Shown: one piece after another, positions 55,454 to 64,000 of the stretch
Position numbering within the stretch: position 1 is the stretch's first letter
How the letters are laid out: each line of letters opens with the position of its first letter
Source of the DNA: Phragmites australis
Taxonomy: Eukaryota; Streptophyta; Magnoliopsida; Poales; Poaceae
Direction of reading: 5' to 3'
Length of the DNA: 64,000 nucleotides
Assembly (NCBI RefSeq): GCF_958298935.1
Contig: NC_084933.1
Span: 26,250,334-26,314,333 of the forward strand
Notes under the pieces: generated by a model
Seen by the model: the letters and a program-made list of their open reading frames with translations, nothing else
Databases searched by the model: none
Told to the model about the DNA's origin: nothing
Position numbers and translations under genes: made by a program

Positions 55454-57779
55454 CTACATGTTACGTCCCCTCTTAGGGACGAGACCCTTGGTCGCATCCA
55501 TCCTCAAGACCCTATGCCTCCTCTCTCTCACCTAGTTAGCTGAGTACGCCAGGTGGTCCGGTGGAACGATCAGACGCTCAAGCCCTCTAGCGAGCAGTGG
55601 AGTGGCCTACTCATCCTGAGAGGGTTGTGTCCCTGGTAGTGGCATGCCAGGTAGCTGTGACACACCGAACTCGTGGCTTTGTTCGAAGATGAAGTAGTAC
55701 CCAGGGACCTGAGTAATGTCCCTGCTACGCAGCTCCATGTAGCTACCCTACACCTCTACGTCCCTGAGGTCATCGATCTCTGCACATGGAACAACAAAGA
55801 AAACACGTTAACATTGATAAGCCATGAAATACGTAACAATTTGTTATGCATGAAGTGAGTGTCGTACCTGAGCAGGGGACGCGAGAACTCGAAGGAACTG
55901 AGTCCGTGGCGGAAGGGTGCGTCGCCCCGCTCATGGCGTAGAAGCGGTTACCACCACTAGTGAAGGGTTCCCTAGACACTGTGACACCATAGCGGGGGTC
56001 ACCGACGCTAGAGAATGAAAGCAGAGGCAACATGCCACTGTACTAGGGTGACCAGCCTTGATGAAGAAATGCCTCGCCATAGTAGGGGTCGAAGAGAAAG
56101 TCAGGGTCAAAGATGTACTCGACGGGTCGACAATGAAGGTCCACCATTTTGGTTGGTATGGCGACTTGGTGAAGGTGGCAGACGGGCATGCCAAGATATG
56201 AACCGACACTCATGGTCCCATCGTAACGTCTGAGGATGAACTATAGTTCATTGATTAGAAGACCTTGGCCACGTTCTGAATAATCTGGCCAAATGACGTG
56301 ATCATCTCAGCCCTGGGGACCTCGCCCCCACTGTCGAGCCACAACTTCAACGCACGTACCTCGACATCAATCTAGTGCTGTATGTCCCTCTGCAAAGGAA
56401 AAGCTTCATTTAATTACATAATTTTTTTACAATCTATTGTAGTAAATGAGGACTCGCATACTATTATTCATACCTCAGGAGAACACGTGTGGTCCTTGTG
56501 CACCGAGTATGTGTCGCGCGTGTCTACCACGTGCTGTGAAAGCTCGGTCGGTGTGTACGTGACCTGGATCTGCGTCCGAGGCATGAACCATGAGAGGTAC
56601 TCGATACCTTTGTCTCATTCGTTAACCCACCACAGCACACTAAGTTAGAGAAACAAAAAATGAAGTAATGAACGTATACGTACACAAGTAGCATAGCATT
56701 TACCCTATGTGTGCACCATAAGAACCCCATGATCGGGCCATCGACGCTGTTTGCAGTGAGCCGGTATGCGCTATGGTCAACAACAGGCCGACCGGTGGTG
56801 ATGAGCTCATACGACCACATCTAAAGCAGCAGAGGACACCCGGTGAGGACCGCGTTGATGTCAATCTTTGTGTAGCCATCACATAGGCCGCGGTATGTCC
56901 TAGCCAGCACAACTGAAACCCAGTTGTACTGCAGGATCTCCCCTGGGTCGATGTCCATAATATCTCTGGTGTAGGGGATCATGCTTCACGAGACTGTGTT
57001 GCTGTGGGTGTTGGTGAACATGACCCATCTGAACAACCACAGGGGGTATGCCTCCAGATAGCGGGAGATGTCCTCCTCGCCAGTCTGTGGGTGGATATTG
57101 TTTGCCTATAAAAAAAGAAACAAGTACCAATATCTTCATCTGTTAGTAACATAAAGGATATGAGAATACAGTACAAGACATGTGTACAACAAACTGAACG
57201 AGAAAAGTCTTCGTCGGGTTGTGCTTCTCGGTCCCTAGAAAAGGCTTGAACGAGGCTATGTCGTCCCTCCATTCAACAATAGAGAACCAAGCCAGCATCT
57301 CATCACACCAGCCGACGGCCACATCCCTAGCCCTGATAGCGGCACCCACAAAAGGCAGGCCCATCAGGAGCGAGATGTCCTTGAACGTGGGCGCCATCTC
57401 ACTGCACGGGAGGTGGAACGTGTGCATCTCGGGACGCCACCTGTCGAGGAGGCCGCAAGGAGGTCCCTATCATAGCTGAACCGTAACTCCACCTCTGAGG
57501 TCCCTACCAACACGTCCACCTCCACCAGCTGGCACAACAAAAGTAGGCCAACAACACGCAACTTGCAAGCATAATACTGTTAGAGACAAATACTGATAAA
57601 AATCAGTATGAAACATTAAATTCAAAATGGATAAATCTCGTAATCCAGCACTCATCAATCCTCATGAGCTCATCCAGCACATGAGGTTATGGTACCAAGA
57701 GCTCCTCAGGTTGCACCGCGGTGAGGAATGAACGATGCCTAATGTCGAGCTCAGGGTCAAGTAGCCATAAGTGTGTCAT
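55454..57779 (-). pseudogene. Plant mobile domain (PMD / MAIN-like, PF10536) protein gene, decayed
   Basis: Start ATG 57779 (MTHLWLLDPELDIRHRSFL). Further exons read KLRVVGLLLLCQLVEVDVLV and HTFHLPCSEMAPTFKDISLL..GLPFVG (57430-57190). After an intron, YLEAYPLWLFRWVMFTNTHS and YNWVSVVLARTYRGLCDGYT (57107-56702) follow, then YLSWFMPRTQIQVTYTPTEL (about 56605-56478) and WLDSGGEVPRAEMITSFGQI (about 56393-56255). The tail DATKGLVPKRGRNM ends at the TAG 55456-55454. This order is that of PMD proteins (serine/threonine phosphatase 7 long-form-like). Stops at 57689-57687, 56988-56986, 56823-56821, 56374-56372 and 55534-55532, plus a frameshift near 57450, rule out function. PMD genes are often transposon-associated; a Mutator-like transposase lies upstream. 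Confidence 0.82.
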
Positions 57780-57899
57780 ATCTGCATGTTCACAAGTTAG
57801 TTACATTTGTATATGCAAAACAAACACATATTAAGAGTGTCAACCACTCTAGACCTGGTCTAAACTAGTCTATTTATGAGAACTGAATAATTAAATGTC

Positions 57900-60800
57900 T
57901 GTCACATCCGGTGTTAATGGACAAAATCAGATGCGAATTATGTATGCCTAGGATATTTAGCACACATAAGGATGACACATGTGAAGTAACAAAAGCAATA
58001 CTTCAAACGAAATAAACATTAAACTTTTACAGCAATCAACATATATTGTCTTCTAGGAAGATATATGCAGCGAAATAGAAGCACTAGTGCCCAACAACAC
58101 CGCAGGTAATGGACTAGGAGACACGTGCCTAGAACATCAGAACCTCGTCTTGGTAGTCTTCAACATCTTCACTCACTGAGTAGTACTACACATGTTGAAT
58201 GGCATAGGGAAAATAGCAAGTGTGAGCATAAGACGTGCTCAACAAGCATACAGAAAAATAACAGTATGCATGCTTATAACAATGGTAGGCTAGCACATAG
58301 GTTTATTTGCATAAATGCGAGTAATAAAAGATAATTAAGTCAAAGCATTAAATTAAGTGAAGATTAACCCAACTTTCCACCAACATCGCCACTAAGTTCA
58401 ACACCTTGATCAAAACCTTCACTAGGCGTACCATCCAACACCACAAACCTTAGCCAAAACAATTTCGTCACCATAACCAAAACCATTCCACCACCAACTA
58501 ATCATGTGAGGATTCAAGTCTCTCACAACAATGAGCACGACTGATATATTAGATTTGACACTCTGTAGAGGTTGTCCAGTTTTCCCCACGAGACATGATT
58601 TCATCACCTGCAAGCAAGTGACTAAATCCTCCATTATGCCCGCATTAGCTAGACGCTTACACACTTCCGAGGTGTGTGGCCAGAAGATCATTAAAAGGCT
58701 GTTACAAAGTTTCCTCCAGATTGTGCATACCCACTGAGGTTTCACCGCCGTCTAAGTGGTGTCACACTACCCAGAAGCCCCCTCTTGCACCTTTTAGCTC
58801 CAGAAAGAATTACTCTTCCCTTGCACTACACATCCCTTACCACTAACCAAATGGTTTTGACTTAAAAGACTTCCCCCACACAGTCACTCTTACGGTTTGG
58901 CACACACAAACTGAATCCACTAATTAATAAGTCAGACCCCTATAGAGGTCGTGGCTGGTACGATACTTCTTAGTTTATTGCTCCATGAACCGGTCCTTAC
59001 TTAGGTTAATTAAGAAAATACTAAACCAACAACATAACTACGATCATCATCAACACCTCTTGCTCAAGGCCTAAGGTTCCATGTTGCTATGCCATTATTC
59101 AATCAACCGTCATTGTTGCATAAGTTCATTAATGAAGTATTAGACACTTCCCAAAATTCTTGATAGCATGGCTAAGCAATCCCACCCATGAAAGACATCA
59201 AACCATAAACCACTTAGGCTTCAAAAACAATAAGTGAATATCTAGGTAAACCCTAATTTAGGTGACTTACCATCAAATTGACACTACTGCAAATTTTATA
59301 AAACAAAATATTTTAAAACATAGGAGTAATATGATCAAGAAGTACATTTACCTTTTACCCAATGTTACTCAGTGTTGTTAAATACTTGGTCTTGAAGCTC
59401 CTCGAATAGACCCGAAGTGTTATCGACTAATCGCGTATTCTATCGACAAACAAAAGCAATATCGAATAAATAACAGATAAACTCCAAATTACAAAAATAA
59501 CAGGAATAGAACGATGGAAGGATCTTGGTTGAGCTATACAAGAAGAACGGGATTGGTCAGACCTCTTTTGAAGAAAAGATAAAATGATAGGAACTAGAGT
59601 TTCATGAAATGATAGAAAAGACTTCACATGAAATGGTAGAAAAGATTGATTAAAGTATTAACATATGTGGCCTACAAATTTATATATTATTTTAATATCA
59701 TAAACTCATATTTGTGGTACAATGACATGTAGATCTAGCCAGGACCTATATGTCGTTGAAACAATCACAAATTTACTAATCAAAATAATATCTTTATGTT
59801 ATAGGCACCTAGATGTTAATAAGGGATAACTACTTTAGAGATGTGAGAATTGATACTTAAAACTGGCATGGTTAGATAGATCATGATTTAAGAAGAATTT
59901 AGACGCAATAATCGCCTAAATCAGAATTATGATGAAGCAGGACAGACTTTCGAAAGACGGATTAGGTTGAAAAGGAAAGATTGGTTTACTAGAGTTAATT
60001 TCCTAGGGGAAAAGGCTTTACCATGCAATCATTGTGTCAAGCTTGACATCATCATTGCACAAGGTTCAAAAAGTATAGGACTGACTATACTTCGCTGGTT
60101 GGACTAAGGAGGATAATGTGGTGCTGACTTGGCATGCTATACAAGCACCATCTTGGATTAAAGAGGGGTTGCATTGAGATCTAGTCTCGACCGTCCATGA
60201 TGGATCGAATGGTAGGAGGTTGCGCTTCTGGGTTAAGGATACTGCTGGTGACACTGTATAGTGGCGATGGCACGGATTTCGTCGGAGATGGCAATCGGCG
60301 TGTGGTCACTAACATCGACGTTGGGCTTCGGTGGTGTTTCAGCGAAATGAGGGAATCATAACATAGAACGTGGAAAGGCTAACTCAAAGGTGTGGTCGGT
60401 TTTGATAGGGGTCATCCGAGGTAGTGGCAAAACAACGATGAACGCTCACAGCTTCAATCATGTTCGTGTCCAGATGCAGCGACAAAGATGCACGTGTTCC
60501 TAGAGATTGGCTATGCAATTTGAGAAATCATCTGAATAGAGATGTTCATATATCTTGGGAACACAATGCTATATCATGGGTTTAGGCAAATCATGCCCTG
60601 AGAGGAATAATGATCAGCGGAGATGAGATGGGTGGTGGATGCAATATGCTATGGTTGGCAACCACGTTCCGATTGTGTCGCTGCACAACCGGTGAAAGTA
60701 TCCTAGAGTCACGTAGAAGACTTCATAGGACACATAGTGACGTAGATGGCACATCCATACATCTTATGGATTGGCGGGGAATGTGAAAGCAAACCTGGTG

Positions 60801-62189
60801 CACGCACCGAACGCGTCCAAAAATCGGACAGCGATCATGTTGACTTTGATCCTGGTAGTTTGGCTATTCTACTGGATGACCTGGTTCGTGAGGATGTGGG
60901 AAACATCATGGGTCATGCTTTGGTAAAAGTTCATGGCGAACGGTGCACTGGTTGGCCAAAAACGTAGATGCCAATCGGAGACGGCGCGGTTGTCCATGAC
61001 AACGACATTCGTGGTGGCGTAGATTGAGCTTTGGCTGGGGCTAGGGTTTTGGCTAGGGACTTAATATGATGGTAAGACATGGGTAAGAAAGGAGAAGGAG
61101 GGGCCCTCATCTTGCTTTTACGATCGTGAAGGAGGATTCACGAAGACGATGATGTAGCACATCACAGGTGATGATGGCGGTGACACCAGCAAATGGTAGC
61201 ACACGGACAGGGTAGCTGCGATGGCTAGGGCTTGGAGGCATGGAAAAGGGGTATGGGAGGACATGCAACACCTATTTATAGGGCTAGGAATGGCTGGACG
61301 AGGTGGAGTCCAAGCCGAACACAACTCGGGTTCGAGTTCAAGTCGGTTAGGGTTTCTTTTTTTAGCTCTCTATTCCGAGAATGATATCTCTACCGTCCAG
61401 ACACCAAATTGGATGTTTCTATACTCTAAATTGAAGTACTAAAAAATATCTACAACTTTGGTATTAATTAGAACTTCTAGAAATGCAATATTGATTTCCA
61501 AAAATGCGTCACAAGATAAATTATTTGAACTGAGACTTATCTGCGCAACACTGATTTCAGGGACCATAACTCATAGCTCCATTATCAAAAAAGGGACTTT
61601 CATAGGTTCAAATCAAATCTTTCAACAAGACCTGCATTTGAGGGCATCTCAAACTCCAAAACTGCATGGAAAGATGAGGTTGTTTTGGACTCTGCGAATA
61701 TTGACATATTTCATAGATCCTTTGTGTTGAACCTTCTAGAAGACTTGTGTGCCGGCCAAGATCTTGGGTTTGGGCAGGATTAGGTCCAATGACAGTTTAG
61801 CCGTATCTAGAGTTTTAGAAAAAAAAAAACTTTTGCAGAGAAATTTGAATAGGGTTTGAATAGGATTGGAGGAAAAGAAAATATTAACTTTAAATAAGGG
61901 TTTGGATAAGGTTTGAGTTGAACTAGAGAAGGATAAGGCATGATCATGGATTGAACAGATGATGAATTCAAAGATTTTGAATTCCAACTATTAAGATCCT
62001 TAACTTATTCACTATTGAATTTTGTAAAAAACTTTTAATCCTTTTTCACTCAAAACACCAAAGAGAAAAGAAAAAAACATATATTGATTGATTGTTTATG
62101 AAAAATAGGTTTGAAACCTATTCTACTAGTGAAGCTATTCAATAATCTTGAAAAAAAATTAAACAAATTATTAAAACCAGGGTGTTACA
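57900..62189 (-). mobile_element. Solo LTR, Gypsy type, 4.29 kb, with perfect target-site duplication
   Basis: Plus-strand ends are TGTCACATCCGGTGTTAA and CCAGGGTGTTACA, that is TG...CA. Both flanks are ATGTC (57895-57899 and 62190-62194). Read on the minus strand it starts TGTAACACCCTGG and ends CACCGGATGTGACA, like chromovirus LTRs of grasses. No gag or pol present. Open frames inside are short and unassigned. Inserted between the PMD gene and the Mutator-like transposase remnant. Confidence 0.88.
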
Positions 62190-62194
62190 ATGTC

Positions 62195-62629
62195 CAATGT
62201 ATAACATAACATAATAGATTGTTCAAATCATACATAAATATATGAACAAATCACAACATAACATGTTACAATCTCGCATATAGTAACAGTCTCAGTACTG
62301 AAACAATAAAGTACAATGTTGTACATGTGAATATCTATCACATCACAAATTACAACATTAATCGATCTCAATAAGCCAATAGAGTCGACGACTCGAGCGT
62401 GTCTCCCATCTGCATCAGACCCGGAAAGACCTACTTTCACAAGGTTCACACTTGGAACACCAATGGTGTATTTCTTGTAAGTGTGTCATGTTCCATTGCA
62501 CTTGCTGCATAATTTCACAGGTGCACAAATTCTGCTTCATCCATGTCATTACGAAGCCTCATAGTCCTAGGTCATCACTTCTTTTGCTTCATTTTGTCGG
62601 ATCAGGGATGAATACACAATCGAGTCAAG
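62195..62629. other. Spacer downstream of the transposase remnant
   Basis: AT-rich with no recognised feature. The 73-codon minus frame (62228-62449) is unassigned. Confidence 0.35.
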
Positions 62630-64000
62630 GTTCCTTCGTGATAGAACCATAAATTGGAAACTATAGACATCATGGTTCTAGGTATCGAAGAGAGCTTCCT
62701 TCTTGAAGTACTCGGAGATGTACCTCTGAGTCCTCATACACGTCACAGCACACGCAACAATCACATGTGAGCATGGCTTATGCAGTAGCATTGGCTTCTA
62801 GACGGTGCAAACGCACCTATCATCGAAGATGGTGCACTCATAGATAACTCTCTCACGCTTGCCCCCTCTCATTCCTTTATTCTTGTATAGAATTTTGTAT
62901 ATGTGCTTTGCAGTTCCTATGATCTTCACCCAGTGCATCTTTGCATTCTTCGTCTTATCTTCTATGCACTTAGTCATCTTCGTCCCATAAATCAGATGAA
63001 CATCATTCAACGCCGTGTGTGCTACCACATAGCAATCCTTGAAATATTTGCAAGTCTCCTAAAGTGTGAACTATACCATCCCCACCAGCGGCAACCCCTT
63101 TACACCTTTCATCACCCAATTGTAAACATCTGCTAAATTTGTAGTCATAATGTCATACCTAGTCCCGTTTGTGTCGTAGAGAAGAGCCCACTTATGCTTT
63201 GGCTTATTCTCAATTGACTCGCTAAATGACCTGGTAGATGACCTGGTCCTCTGCGTGATGCCAGCTTCATTGTCCGTTGGCAGGGACTCAAGAGGTACTG
63301 ATTCATCCTCTGGTCCGCCCACAGGTCTCCCTGCACGGTCATGTGTTTGCTTCTTCGTTAGCTCATTTAGTATCTTCCAAAGAGCATCAAACTTCCGTTG
63401 TTAATTCTGACCTCACAGCCTTTTGAACATGTTCATGAGGTTCTTATTCTTGAATTAGCGGAAGAAGTTTGCACCCAAATGCCTCATGCACTACCTACTC
63501 TGTAAATCTAGCCACACAAGTCCAATCAAGCCATCGTTTGTTCCATTTTTCAAATCCTTAATTTTCACGAGCATCCTAGCATGCTAGTCAAGTATAAGGC
63601 ACACGTTCGACCAAACACCAATAATTATCATCCTCACATAGTACAAGAACCAATACCAACTTCTGATGTTCCCACTCTCCACAAATATAAAGGCCAACGG
63701 TAGAACTTAGTAGTTCCCACCAACCCAATAGCAGTAGGATATGTCCCGTGTACTTGCCGATAAGAAAAGTGTCATTAATGCATAAGATAGGCTGATAATG
63801 CTTGAAAGCTTCGATACATGCTCCTAATGCGAACAAAAATCGCTTCAGGACGTACTTGTCGGGTTTGGACAATAATGAGTACTTATCAATGTTGTAATAC
63901 TTACTCAGGTTCCTTCGAGCAATGGTCTGCAGCAAATGTGGCAGATTATCATATGACGCTTCGTAGGTCCCGAACCTCATCTCAATTGCCTTCCTCTTCG
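62630..64000 (-). pseudogene. Mutator-like (MuDR) transposase, decayed, runs off the window
   Basis: The minus strand reads FALGACIEAFKHYQPILCIN and DTFLIGKYTGH (about 63845-63745), the region of the first catalytic Asp of MULE transposases (normally CIDGTFLxGKY). Here that Asp is Asn (63776-63774) and the Gly is Asp. Frame changes follow. The C-terminal part reads WALLYDTNGTRYDIMTTNLA and VYNWVMKGVKGLPLVGMV (63195-63071), then a SWIM-type CxC...CxH finger, RCVCTV-stop-KPMLLHKPCSH (62815-62765). Stops and frameshifts are numerous, so no active transposase. The N-terminus lies beyond the window edge. Confidence 0.85.

Noticed and set aside
1..64000. tRNA, rRNA or microRNA genes
   Set aside because: I looked for conserved tRNA A/B boxes and rRNA blocks by eye and saw none; inverted repeats found are explained by transposons.

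Overview
The window is nuclear DNA of a grass (Poaceae). Two genes with intact exons encode proteins of a type typical of cereals. The repeats are also grass-like: Sirevirus-type Copia, Tat-like and chromovirus-like Gypsy LTRs, Tourist and Stowaway MITEs, CACTA, Helitron and Mutator-like remnants. GC-rich exons sit in AT-rich, repeat-dense DNA. I cannot name the species.

Intact genes. (1) 8755-9240, minus strand: a small RING-H2 E3 ubiquitin ligase. (2) 20483-25892, plus strand: a four-exon 2-oxoglutarate/Fe(II) dioxygenase of the DMR6-like (DLO) group, 342 residues. (3) 37979-39532, minus strand: a second four-exon dioxygenase of the DMR6/salicylate-hydroxylase type, 347 residues. The two dioxygenases converge across about 12 kb. 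They share intron positions, and exon 2 is 248 nt in both. By family they probably act on salicylic acid and/or flavanones and so dampen immunity, but substrate is inference.

Layout. 0-5 kb: broken Copia/Sirevirus element with two LTR fragments in inverted orientation. 5-9.4 kb: RING-H2 gene and a decayed tandem duplicate; each copy gained a different MITE after duplication. 9.6-19 kb: foldback elements and a second broken Copia element. 20-26 kb: dioxygenase 1, whose 4-kb intron 2 holds a solo LTR with a perfect target-site duplication. 26-29 kb: CACTA and Helitron remnants. 29-37.7 kb: a run of unrelated tandem repeats (110, 29, 51, 208 and about 78 bp), a lipase-like gene fragment, and an LTR. 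38-39.5 kb: dioxygenase 2. 41.9-46.4 kb: LINE remnants split by Gypsy sequence. 49.5-64 kb: decayed genes for GRF zinc-finger proteins, a plant-mobile-domain (PMD) protein and a Mutator-like transposase, cut by two solo LTRs of 3.8 and 4.3 kb that still show target-site duplications.

Overall, a few host genes are embedded in repeats. The most informative signals are the exact insertion scars, which let several events be ordered, and the decay of the PMD/GRF/transposase genes by changes that look like C-to-T and G-to-A transitions.
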